From Bacteroidota bacterium (GTDB taxonomy: Bacteria; Bacteroidota; Bacteroidia; Flavobacteriales_D; Sanyastnellaceae), in the NCBI GenBank assembly GCA_002746975.1, contig NVXE01000005.1:145617-187456 (forward strand): 41,840 nucleotides of DNA, given 5' to 3'. Shown one piece after another: positions 1-8,165 of the stretch (positions are counted from its first letter, which is position 1; every line of letters begins with the position of its first letter). The notes beneath the pieces are model-generated. The model was not told the DNA's origin. It was given only the letters and a program-made list of their open reading frames with translations, and made no database searches. A program made the translations under genes and the position numbers.

Positions 1-1
1 G

Positions 2-1408
2 AACTCTCCAAGCCCAGTTTATGCGAGCGATTCTCTCCAATCTGTATTAGATACAGCTAATAGAAGAGTTAACCTCCCAACTCAACACAGCTTTTTATCT
101 TATTTTACTAGAGTAAACTATGCTTTGGAAGATAGATACTTCTTCCAAGCGACAATGAGAGTTGACGGGTCGTCAAGATTTGGTAGAAATAGTAGATACG
201 GATTTTTTCCTGCAATTTCTGCAGGTTGGGTAGTCAGTGATGAAAATTGGTTTGAGTCTGAAAAACTCAGTTTCTTAAAGGTAAGAGCTAGTATAGGAAA
301 GACTGGCGCTGCAAATATTCCCGACTATGCTAGGTTTGGTACGTATAGCCCCACAAATAATGGAGTAACTTATGCTGGAGACAGCATACTTTATCCCCTT
401 CAACCTGCAAATCCTAACTTAAAGTGGGAATCGACCAGAACTGTAGACGGATCAGTAGAGATAGGATTATTTGAAGATAAAATAGCATTAGAGGTAGGGG
501 TATATCATAAATGGTCAACAGATGTTCTAATGAATGTTAGTGTCCCAGCTTCAACGGGATTTACTAATTACTGGGATAACGTTGGAACTGTGATGAATAG
601 AGGAGTCGAATTAAGTGTAAAGAGCTACAACACAACGGGTAAATTACAATGGACTACAGAGTTTAACGTTAGCAAGAACTATAACGAGCTTATGGATATC
701 GGAGAATACACACCTGATGCTATCTCTGGCGGGTCAAATGACTCTAGAGTAATTGTTGGAAAGCCTATCGGGTCATTCTTCCTAGTAGAATATAGCCATG
801 TAGATAGTGAAACGGGACTTCCCGTATACATCGATTTAGAAGGGAATGAAACATTCGAATATTCTAACGATATAAGAAAATATGTAGGAGATGGACTACC
901 TGACTTTATAGGGGGTATAACTAACACATTTACATATGGAAACTGGGATTTGACAGCTCTCGTATCTTTCTCTAAAGGAGCCCAAATTTTCGATTCGTCA
1001 TCTAAAAGACAACTTGGTGTAGTAACAGATTGGAATATGCGAACAGAACTTTTTGACAGGTGGCAACAACCCGGAGATATTGCTACATATCCAAGACTGA
1101 CTCTTGATGAAACCACATATAGTTTGCCGTCTGGATTCCCTTGGTGGAATACCAGTCTCTTCATTTATAATGCATCATACTTAAGATTAAGAAACTTAAC
1201 TATAGGATATCGTGTTCCAGGAAAGCATGAAATACGTATCGCTGCAAATGCTACTAATCTATTTACTATTACAGATTTCCCTGGTTTAGACCCTGAAGTT
1301 GTTAGGGATTTTGAAAATGCTCAGGATAGAAACATGAGTGCTAACGTAACATACCTCACCCCTCCACAAGAGCGTTCTTTTACTTTTTCTATAACAGCAA
1401 ACTTCTAA
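2..1408 (+). CDS. SusC/RagA-type TonB-dependent outer membrane transporter, C-terminal part (5' end outside window)
   Basis: The reading frame is open from base 2, so the start lies upstream of the window; 468 residues are visible. They match the C-terminal beta-barrel of SusC/RagA transporters: alternating aromatic strands, the segment SSRFGRNSRYGFFPAISAGW near the start, a GLPDFIGG loop, and a last strand ending in Phe (ITANF), as outer membrane barrels do. SusC proteins import oligosaccharides through the outer membrane using TonB energy, with SusD as the lid. The next gene, 11 bases downstream, is SusD, which makes the pairing firm. With a GH13 alpha-amylase in the same run of genes, the likely substrate is an alpha-glucan such as starch or glycogen fragments. 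The plug and CarboxypepD_reg domains are not visible. The family call is confident; the substrate is inferred from neighbours. Confidence 0.93.
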   Translation, partial: NSPSPVYASDSLQSVLDTANRRVNLPTQHSFLSYFTRVNYALEDRYFFQATMRVDGSSRFGRNSRYGFFPAISAGWVVSDENWFESEKLSFLKVRASIGKTGAANIPDYARFGTYSPTNNGVTYAGDSILYPLQPANPNLKWESTRTVDGSVEIGLFEDKIALEVGVYHKWSTDVLMNVSVPASTGFTNYWDNVGTVMNRGVELSVKSYNTTGKLQWTTEFNVSKNYNELMDIGEYTPDAISGGSNDSRVIVGKPIGSFFLVEYSHVDSETGLPVYIDLEGNETFEYSNDIRKYVGDGLPDFIGGITNTFTYGNWDLTALVSFSKGAQIFDSSSKRQLGVVTDWNMRTELFDRWQQPGDIATYPRLTLDETTYSLPSGFPWWNTSLFIYNASYLRLRNLTIGYRVPGKHEIRIAANATNLFTITDFPGLDPEVVRDFENAQDRNMSANVTYLTPPQERSFTFSITANF

Positions 1409-1419
1409 TCTGAAATCAA

Positions 1420-2832
1420 ATGAATAATTTTATAAAAAACTTTAGAGGATTGGCGATTATAGGTATAGCAGCTGCCTCTTTTCTTTTTACTTCTTGTGAT
1501 AAACTTCTTGTTTTTGAGCCTGGCGAGGTGATTCTAGCTGAAGACGCTATTAACACTACAGATGATTTGCAAAGATTGCTAGTATCTACATATGACGTTC
1601 TGGGAAATTTATATGATGGCAGAGTCCAGATCATAAATGAACTGAGAGGTGACAATTTAGCCGAGCCAGACAACAACAACGATTACAAAGCAGTCTACAA
1701 TAGAGAGACTACTTTTTTTACAGGTATAAACGGAGGAGTATATACAGATTTTTACTATGCTATATATAGATCAAACGTGGTCTTAGAAAGCTTCAACTTG
1801 GTTGAAAACATTTCTACTGAGGATAAACTTAGAATTTCTGCTGAAGCAAGATTTGTTCGAGCTATTTGTCATCTAGGAGCAGTGAAGATTTTCGCTCAGC
1901 CATATGGGTTTACACCAGATAATAGTCATTCTGGAATCCCTTTAAGACTTGCGCCATCACAGGAGCCACTTCCTAGAGCGACTGTAGGTGAAGTATATGC
2001 TGCAATTATTGATGATTTGTTATTCGCAGCTCAGAACCTTCCCTCTAGTAACGGACCATATGCCACTTCTGATGCAGCAAATGGATATTTGGCACATATA
2101 TACTTCCTAATGCAAGACTGGAGTACAACAGTAAATTACTGTGATGCCATTATTTCGTCCGGACGTTATACTTTAGATACAGACCTTAATAGATTCGTTT
2201 ACGGTATTATGAATTCGGAGACGATATTTGGTATTAATAGCTACATGGATGGTATATCTATTCCTAATTCAACATTTATTGACTTCAGATGCGAGAGTTT
2301 TAGAGATAATTACAGATCTGATAACAACCCTACCCCTCAGCTAACTTTTTCGTCTGACTTTGTTAACTGGTGGAATGGACTAGGAGAAGGTTCTGGAGAT
2401 CAAAGGGGCGATTGGTTCACAGTTGGAGAACGCAATTTCTGTAATCGATTTAATGGTTTAGACGTTTTTAATATTCCACTAGTTCATTTGACAGGAATAA
2501 TGCTAATAAGAGCTGAGGCTCTTGCCGAGCTGAACACTGACCTTTCAAGCGCCATAGATGATATTAATACAATTCGAAATCGCGCAGGAGCTTCTCTTTT
2601 AAATGAAAGTGCCAATGCGTCACTAGTTAGGGATGCTGCTAGGATAGATTATAGAAAAGAAACATTATGTGAAGGAACTTGGGTAGAACAGCTTCAGCGT
2701 CGAGGAACTATGGGCGAAGACATTACTATAAGAGGTGGTGCGTGGGACTGTCCTGGTATGGCTTTACAGTTTTCGAATACAGAAAATACCGTTGCCGGGT
2801 TTGAATTGAATCCAGAAGGTGGATGCCTTTAA
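1420..2832 (+). CDS. SusD/RagB-type surface glycan-binding lipoprotein
   Basis: This 470-residue protein has a lipoprotein signal peptide with the lipobox at C26 (LFTSC), so it should sit lipid-anchored on the outer membrane. SusD landmarks follow in order: the helix around EARFVRAICHLGAVKIF, typical of the TPR-like SusD fold; a C-terminal DDINTIRNRAG segment; and a YRKETLCEGTWVEQLQRRG segment, equivalent to the family's RRxELxxEGxRxxDLxR motif. It works as the substrate-capturing lid of the SusC barrel encoded immediately upstream. The start is the ATG 11 bases after the susC stop, which gives a clean signal peptide. The next gene follows 11 bases after the stop, so the genes are very likely cotranscribed. 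The glycan is inferred to be an alpha-glucan from the downstream GH13 enzyme. Confidence 0.95.
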   Translation: MNNFIKNFRGLAIIGIAAASFLFTSCDKLLVFEPGEVILAEDAINTTDDLQRLLVSTYDVLGNLYDGRVQIINELRGDNLAEPDNNNDYKAVYNRETTFFTGINGGVYTDFYYAIYRSNVVLESFNLVENISTEDKLRISAEARFVRAICHLGAVKIFAQPYGFTPDNSHSGIPLRLAPSQEPLPRATVGEVYAAIIDDLLFAAQNLPSSNGPYATSDAANGYLAHIYFLMQDWSTTVNYCDAIISSGRYTLDTDLNRFVYGIMNSETIFGINSYMDGISIPNSTFIDFRCESFRDNYRSDNNPTPQLTFSSDFVNWWNGLGEGSGDQRGDWFTVGERNFCNRFNGLDVFNIPLVHLTGIMLIRAEALAELNTDLSSAIDDINTIRNRAGASLLNESANASLVRDAARIDYRKETLCEGTWVEQLQRRGTMGEDITIRGGAWDCPGMALQFSNTENTVAGFELNPEGGCL

Positions 2833-2843
2833 AAAGAAGAATC

Positions 2844-3371
2844 ATGAAGAATTATACAAATACGATGAGAAATTTCTTTGTAGTTGCGTTAACCATCGCA
2901 ACAGTATTTGCAAGTTGTAAACCCCAACCTCAAGGGTCTCTGGGTGAACCCTTTGATAAGATAGTAGGAATGATAGGCACTTGGGAGCTAAGCTCTTTTA
3001 TCCAAACAGACCTGACGAATCCTATTAAAGAAGAGCGTGACCTAACAGACTTTTTCTATGATGGAATAGTCACTCCTATGCAAATTACTCTTAATGAAGA
3101 TATGACTTACAGTGTTGCAATAGAGATGGGGCGTAATTACTTTGGAGATCAAGGAAATTGGGGATTTGATGACGTTGAACATCCCAGTTATTTTATTCTT
3201 GAGACCCAACTCTCTGACGGTACTCCTAGTGACACTTTACAATATGAATTAGGATCAGTTATAAGACCCTTTGACAACTCTATGTCAATAGAATACAATA
3301 GACTTTGCGGAACTGGTTCTTCAGCATCTGAAACAGTTTTATATTCATTTGAGTTTAACCGCGTTGATTAA
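2844..3371 (+). CDS. Small lipoprotein, lipocalin-like (DUF5004-type), SusCD-associated
   Basis: The 175-residue product starts best at the ATG at 2844: the longer frame from 2823 overlaps the susD stop, while 2844 follows AAAAGAAGAATC. An internal ATG at 2865 is also possible. A lipoprotein signal ends in VFAS-C25. The mature part has MIGTWELSSFIQTD, then an LNEDMTYSVAI strand, a QGNWGFDD turn and a terminal beta-strand. This resembles the GTWxL...D pattern of lipocalin-like domains such as DUF5004, often found beside SusCD genes. I see no catalytic motif. In an operon with susC, susD and an alpha-amylase it may be an accessory surface glycan-binding or assembly protein, filling the SusE/SusF position without clear similarity to them. 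The lipoprotein call is firm, the family assignment tentative. Confidence 0.7.
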   Translation: MKNYTNTMRNFFVVALTIATVFASCKPQPQGSLGEPFDKIVGMIGTWELSSFIQTDLTNPIKEERDLTDFFYDGIVTPMQITLNEDMTYSVAIEMGRNYFGDQGNWGFDDVEHPSYFILETQLSDGTPSDTLQYELGSVIRPFDNSMSIEYNRLCGTGSSASETVLYSFEFNRVD

Positions 3372-3381
3372 TATCATAATT

Positions 3382-4263
3382 ATGAATACATCAAGACTAC
3401 TTACGACCTTAGCCCTCGCAATAATTACTACTTCTACTTCATTATCTCAGGCTGCATACATACAACCCTCTCCTACTTCAGCTAATGAGGAAATTACTCT
3501 GTTTATAGATATAAACCAAAGTCAAGATGGTTTACAAAACAACGAACTTAATGCGATTTTAAGTTCATTACCCGATTCTACGGGAGTTTATTTATGGGCG
3601 TGGAATCCTTCTGCTCCCGTTGCAGGAAATGGAGATTGGGGAGCGTCTAATGAATCTATGCGTCTAAATCGTATAGGCCCCAAACTTTACTCTATAACAT
3701 TTGTTCCTACAGAATTTTTTGATATTCAAGGTGCTGAATTGTACTCAAATGGAATCTCATGTTTGGCCAAATTAAAAGATGGAGCTCCAATTGACGGATT
3801 CGATGGAGAACCGAAAACTGAAGACTTTCATATCTCTATCACACCTAAATTGTGCGGCGATATGATATGCGTATTTCCTGAGGTTAGAAGGTCGGATGAT
3901 TTTTTAAGCATTACTTATGACAATTCCCAAGAAACGTATGAAGGATTGCAAGGAATGGTGGATGGCGAGTGTTATTTGTGGATGGCCGCTAAGTTACTAG
4001 ACGGGACAAATATAATTTATACCGAAGAAGAGTTTGTTACTTCAACTCCTGAACTCCAAATGAAATCGTTAGCTGACGGATCTCCTGAGAATGATAGTTT
4101 ATTCCGAATTACATTTATTCCTCAGAATCTCTTTGGGTCAATGATGACTGAGGAAATGGCAGGGATTGATTATTTAATATGTTATGTTTTGCGCCCTGGC
4201 TTCTCCTACCCTCCTGGTCCACCTAACTATTACATTAATCTTCCTATTCTCACTTGTGATTAA
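3382..4263 (+). CDS. Secreted protein with two related beta-rich modules, in SusCD/GH13 operon; function unknown
   Basis: I do not recognise this 293-residue protein. The ATG at 3382 is preferred because it begins a normal signal peptide (MNTSRLLTTLALAIITTSTS, cleavage near SQA-AY). The frame extends up to 3349 but would overlap the previous gene. There is no lipobox and no T9SS-type C-terminus. The mature protein appears to hold two related halves: the first has YSITFVPTEFFDIQGAEL followed by SCLAKL, the second FRITFIPQNLFGSMMTEEM followed by LICYVL. It is Trp-rich around VYLWAWNPSAPVAGNGDWG, as in carbohydrate-binding modules. It lies 10 bases after the lipoprotein gene and 6 bases before the GH13 gene, so it is part of the operon. 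A glycan-binding role, like SusE/SusF, is the simplest inference but unproven. Confidence 0.75.
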   Translation: MNTSRLLTTLALAIITTSTSLSQAAYIQPSPTSANEEITLFIDINQSQDGLQNNELNAILSSLPDSTGVYLWAWNPSAPVAGNGDWGASNESMRLNRIGPKLYSITFVPTEFFDIQGAELYSNGISCLAKLKDGAPIDGFDGEPKTEDFHISITPKLCGDMICVFPEVRRSDDFLSITYDNSQETYEGLQGMVDGECYLWMAAKLLDGTNIIYTEEEFVTSTPELQMKSLADGSPENDSLFRITFIPQNLFGSMMTEEMAGIDYLICYVLRPGFSYPPGPPNYYINLPILTCD

Positions 4264-4269
4264 TACCAA

Positions 4270-6672
4270 ATGAAATTAGCTTCCCTACTCCTTTTATCTA
4301 GTTTTATTATTTTAAGTTGTGGAGAAAGAACTCCATCTAAAGTAGAAAACTTAACTGCAAATATTGAGGGAGACGGTTGGAGTAAATGGGGGCCTACATT
4401 ACCGATATACTTAAAAGGTGATTCTTCCGTACTTTTTTTGAGTGATTATCTTCTATACGAAGAGATTTTAGATTCGGCTATTTGGAGATTCTCTTCGGAT
4501 GAAGGTGAATCTATTAAGATGAACATTGGAGATAGTCAAAGAGTCGTAATTCAACCTAAACCAAGTGAAGGCATAGGGATTTTATCTCTTTATACGCAAA
4601 ATTCAAGTAGAGATATTGTGGTCTTAGGTTCTAGCAAACAAATAGTAGAAATATCTACATCAGGAGGACGTATAGACAAAGCAAAGTCCGTTTTTATTGC
4701 TGGCACAATGAATGGGTGGAGTTCTTGGTCAACCCCACTTAAAAGAAAAGATAATGGGGTTTGGTCTACAATACTTGAATTGTCAAATGGGGAACACGCA
4801 TACCAAATTATTACTGATGGAATATGGGGCGTAGATCCATCTAATTCAGATAGCATATCAAACGGAATGGGAGGATGGAATTCTGTCCTTTCTATTAAAG
4901 AAGAAGGTCCGCCTCCAGTGATACATACAGGTCTTTATGAAAAGGGAATTAAAATTATAGGTAGCGAGGGCGTTTCGGTTTTGTGTTTTATAGATGACAG
5001 ATTTATAAAGCGAGTAACACTTTTAAGTAAAGAGTCCTATTTACTCAATTTCGACGATATTTCTAATTCAAGAAAACGTTCACATCTAAGGCTCTACCCT
5101 GTAAAAAACGGTGTTCGTGGAGCTGAAGTCCTAGTCCCTTTATCATACGGCTCACCCATCACCTCCACTGACGATCTTGACAGACGTGACTGGCATTCAA
5201 TGATAATGTACTTCCTAATGGTCGACCGTTTTAATAACGGAATACCATCAAACGACGCCCCCGTTAATGATGAGGCAATAATGCCGATTGCAAATCACAA
5301 AGGAGGAGATCTTACAGGGATTTCACTTAAGATTGCAGATGGATATCTTCAACGATTGGGAATAAACACTGTTTGGTTAAGTCCTATAACGAAAAATGCA
5401 AAAGGAGCTTGGGGACTCTGGGAAGATCCTCGAACAGAGATATCTAGTAAATTTAGTAGCTACCACGGATATTGGCCTATCAGCAATACTGTAATCGATC
5501 CAGCCTTCGGTTCTAGAATGGAGTTTGATATATTGGTGAAAATGGCGCACTCTGAGGATATGAATGTTATACTTGACTATGTAGCAAATCACATTCATCA
5601 AGATCACCCTATTTACAGAGAGAATCCAGATTGGGCAACGAGCCTATACCTACCCGATGGTACTATGAATACCGAGCGATGGGATGATCATAGACTTACT
5701 ACATGGTTCGATACTTTTCTTCCAACCCTTGACCTGGCAAAACCTGAGGTATACTCTGCAATGACAGACTCAGCATTATGGTGGGTTGAGAATTCTGATA
5801 TTGATGGTTTCAGACATGATGCAACGAAGCATATTCCTGAAGTGTTTTGGCGCACGCTAACATCTAAAATAAAAAAGATAAATAGAACTAAAGACAGACG
5901 TCTTTTTCAAATCGGGGAGACATACGGTAGCCCAGAGTTGATTAGCAGTTACATTTCATCTGGCATGCTAGATGCCCAGTTCGATTTTAATCATTATGAT
6001 GCTGCTGTGGCCGCTTTCGCATTTGACGGAGACTTTAACAGTCTTGCAAAATCCGCAATCGAATCACTAAAGTCATATGGGGCTCATAATCTTATGGGTA
6101 ATATCACCGGAAATCAAGACCGTGTTAGGTTTACATCTCTTGCCGATGGAGGGGTGAAAACAACTGGAAACGGAAAATTCGAAGGTTGGACTCAGAATAT
6201 AACACATAAAGAAGGCGGTCACGGATATGAAAAAATGCAACTTCTAATCTCATACCTGATGTCCATGCCAGGAATACCATGCATCTATTATGGAGATGAA
6301 ATTGCTGACGTTGGAGGAAATGATCCTGATAACAGAAGGGTAATGAGATTTAATGACCTTAACGATAGTGAAGCGGCAACTCTTTCTTGGACTTCAGAAT
6401 GGACAAAACTTAGAAGTTCACGAATGTCATTAATTTATGGTTCTACTACAATAAAAGCTATATCAACTGACGTTTTAGAAATCACTCGAGAATACTTGAA
6501 CGAAATCAGTATCATTATTTTAAATAAGTCTAAGAAAGAAATTGAAGTTAATCTGCATAATCACCATGCCTCACGTAGTGATTTAGTAATACTTGCCGGT
6601 AAAGGATACATTACAGGCAATACCATAAACATCCCTCCTTTTACCGCAATTTGTATTGGTAAACAGGATTAA
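4270..6672 (+). CDS. GH13-family alpha-amylase lipoprotein with N-terminal beta modules
   Basis: This 800-residue enzyme has a lipobox at C17 (IILSC) and is probably tethered to the outer membrane. After an N-terminal beta domain comes a CBM48/AMPK-like glycogen-binding module at about 140-205 (AGTMNGWSSWSTPL), then the GH13 barrel from about 308 (IMYFLMVDRFNNG). The four GH13 regions are visible: region I DYVANH (D436-H441), region II GFRHDATKH with nucleophile D517, region III QIGETYG with acid/base E550, and region IV GNQD with D617. Gln616 replaces the usual His of region IV. PGIPCIYYGDEI near the end of the barrel is typical of alpha-amylases and neopullulanases. It hydrolyses alpha-1,4-glucosidic bonds in starch-like polymers so that SusCD can import the products, and so names the likely substrate of the whole operon. 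Exact specificity cannot be read from sequence. Confidence 0.92.
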   Translation: MKLASLLLLSSFIILSCGERTPSKVENLTANIEGDGWSKWGPTLPIYLKGDSSVLFLSDYLLYEEILDSAIWRFSSDEGESIKMNIGDSQRVVIQPKPSEGIGILSLYTQNSSRDIVVLGSSKQIVEISTSGGRIDKAKSVFIAGTMNGWSSWSTPLKRKDNGVWSTILELSNGEHAYQIITDGIWGVDPSNSDSISNGMGGWNSVLSIKEEGPPPVIHTGLYEKGIKIIGSEGVSVLCFIDDRFIKRVTLLSKESYLLNFDDISNSRKRSHLRLYPVKNGVRGAEVLVPLSYGSPITSTDDLDRRDWHSMIMYFLMVDRFNNGIPSNDAPVNDEAIMPIANHKGGDLTGISLKIADGYLQRLGINTVWLSPITKNAKGAWGLWEDPRTEISSKFSSYHGYWPISNTVIDPAFGSRMEFDILVKMAHSEDMNVILDYVANHIHQDHPIYRENPDWATSLYLPDGTMNTERWDDHRLTTWFDTFLPTLDLAKPEVYSAMTDSALWWVENSDIDGFRHDATKHIPEVFWRTLTSKIKKINRTKDRRLFQIGETYGSPELISSYISSGMLDAQFDFNHYDAAVAAFAFDGDFNSLAKSAIESLKSYGAHNLMGNITGNQDRVRFTSLADGGVKTTGNGKFEGWTQNITHKEGGHGYEKMQLLISYLMSMPGIPCIYYGDEIADVGGNDPDNRRVMRFNDLNDSEAATLSWTSEWTKLRSSRMSLIYGSTTIKAISTDVLEITREYLNEISIIILNKSKKEIEVNLHNHHASRSDLVILAGKGYITGNTINIPPFTAICIGKQD

Positions 6673-6703
6673 TAAGTTATTGATAACCCACGCAACTAAG
6701 TAA

Positions 6704-6725
6704 TGCATGTAATCTGTACATTGCA
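6704..6725. promoter_or_regulatory. Imperfect dyad with repeated TGCATG upstream of the dehydrogenase gene
   Basis: The 75-base gap between the GH13 gene and the next gene contains TGCATGTA-ATCTG-TACATTGCA, an inverted repeat broken by one extra T. TGCATG also recurs directly 18 bases later (6704-6709 and 6722-6727). I see no good TAnnTTTG promoter element here. It could be an operator or a processing hairpin between two halves of a long operon. This rests on symmetry alone. Confidence 0.3.
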
Positions 6726-6747
6726 TGAAATTGATACGTGTTGATCT

Positions 6748-8160
6748 ATGAAGAATTTATTACCTCTATTTACTTGCGCGATGTTGTTCGCGTTTTCCTC
6801 ATTTTCATATAAGTCTTTAGCCCAAACCCAATGGGATATTGAAGGCACAATTCTAACAGAATTCGACCTTGTCACCGGACTGCAAGTTCCATGGGAGATT
6901 TTATGGGGTCCTGACGATATGATTTGGGCTACAACAAGACCCGGAGACGTAATAAGAATAGATCCAGAAACGGGGTCTTATACAAATGTATTAAACGTTA
7001 GTGTGTACGGGGGGAATGGCTCCGAAGCTGGACTCTTAGGTATGGCTATGCATCCCGACTGGGCAAATACACCTAAAGTTTACCTAGTATATAATACTGG
7101 TACTAGCTGGTCTAATGCATCAGAGCGACTTAGTGTTTTTGATTGGGATGGTTCTCAGCTAGTAAATGAAGAAGTTCTTCTTACTATCGATGGAGGTGGA
7201 ATACATAACGGATCAAGACTTTTAGTTCTTCCAGACAACACCTTACTTATGAGTACAGGTGATACCGGAGATGGGGGTGTTTCATCTCAGAATCTTAATG
7301 TAAATAATGGAAAGATGTTGAGGTTAAATCTAGACGGATCTATTCCTTCAGACAATCCATGGCCTGGAAGCTATGTATATAGTTGGGGACACAGAAATAG
7401 TCAAGGACTTTGTTTAGGACCTGACGGTACAATTTACAGTTCTGAACACGGGCAAAGCTATTGGGATGAATTTAATATTATCGAGGCTGGAAGAAATTAC
7501 GGTTGGCCTAATGTTGAAGGAACTTGTAACAACGCATCCGAGATAGCTTTTTGTGAAGAATTTAATGTTCGTGAACCTCTACGAACTTGGGCTCCTTGTG
7601 TAGCTGTTAATGGAATTGAGTACTACGACCACCCAGCTATTCCTGCTTGGAATAATTGCATACTCCTTTCTGTTCTAGGCGGACTAGGCGGACAATATGA
7701 AAGATTGAGTATTCTTCACCTTAGTGAAGATGGATTGAGCGTGGATGCTGAGGACCAATACTTTTCTGAATTTAACCAACGTGTCCGAGACATAGCTGTC
7801 AACCCAAATACAGGTGCTGTTTACATGGCTCTTAATGGACCTTCTTACCCAGGGTATGGGCCTAACATTATTAAAGAATTTCGTCCTGGGGTATTCGATA
7901 ATATCTCTTCAATATCTGAAGATTTAGTTGATGCACTCATATACCCTAATCCTGCATCAGAGATAATAAACATAGAGGTGTCTGACGCGCTAATTGGGGG
8001 TAGTTTTGATATAATAGACTATAACGGCCGTATCGTTACAACAGGTAACATCTCATCAAAAAATGTTCAAACTAATGTTTCTGATCTCGCAAAAGGCTCA
8101 TATTATCTTTTAATACAGATCGGTTCTCAGTTTATTACACGAACATTCACTCTTCAGTAA
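6748..8160 (+). CDS. Glucose/sorbosone dehydrogenase-like beta-propeller enzyme with T9SS sorting domain
   Basis: The 470-residue protein starts with a signal peptide (MKNLLPLFTCAMLFAFSSFS, cleavage near LAQ). Residues about 30-385 show glucose/sorbosone dehydrogenase (GSDH) propeller features: LGMAMHPDW, HNGSRLLVLPDNTLLMSTGD, YSWGHRNSQGL and SSEHGQSYWDEFNIIEAGRN. Family members use PQQ and calcium to oxidise aldose sugars, though many relatives have other or unknown substrates. A type A T9SS C-terminal signal begins near residue 398 (YPNPASE) and ends in strand ITRTFTL, so it is probably exported and attached to the cell surface. It follows the glucan operon after a 75-base gap and precedes a TonB-dependent receptor by 5 bases. 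Oxidation of glucose released by the amylase is plausible but inferred; the electron acceptor is unknown. Confidence 0.88.
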   Translation: MKNLLPLFTCAMLFAFSSFSYKSLAQTQWDIEGTILTEFDLVTGLQVPWEILWGPDDMIWATTRPGDVIRIDPETGSYTNVLNVSVYGGNGSEAGLLGMAMHPDWANTPKVYLVYNTGTSWSNASERLSVFDWDGSQLVNEEVLLTIDGGGIHNGSRLLVLPDNTLLMSTGDTGDGGVSSQNLNVNNGKMLRLNLDGSIPSDNPWPGSYVYSWGHRNSQGLCLGPDGTIYSSEHGQSYWDEFNIIEAGRNYGWPNVEGTCNNASEIAFCEEFNVREPLRTWAPCVAVNGIEYYDHPAIPAWNNCILLSVLGGLGGQYERLSILHLSEDGLSVDAEDQYFSEFNQRVRDIAVNPNTGAVYMALNGPSYPGYGPNIIKEFRPGVFDNISSISEDLVDALIYPNPASEIINIEVSDALIGGSFDIIDYNGRIVTTGNISSKNVQTNVSDLAKGSYYLLIQIGSQFITRTFTLQ

Positions 8161-8165
8161 ATTTT

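Noticed and set aside
1-124. SusC frame starting at TTG 125 as a short complete gene
   Set aside because: The same frame is open back to base 2 with barrel-like sequence, so the gene is cut by the window edge and not started at 125.
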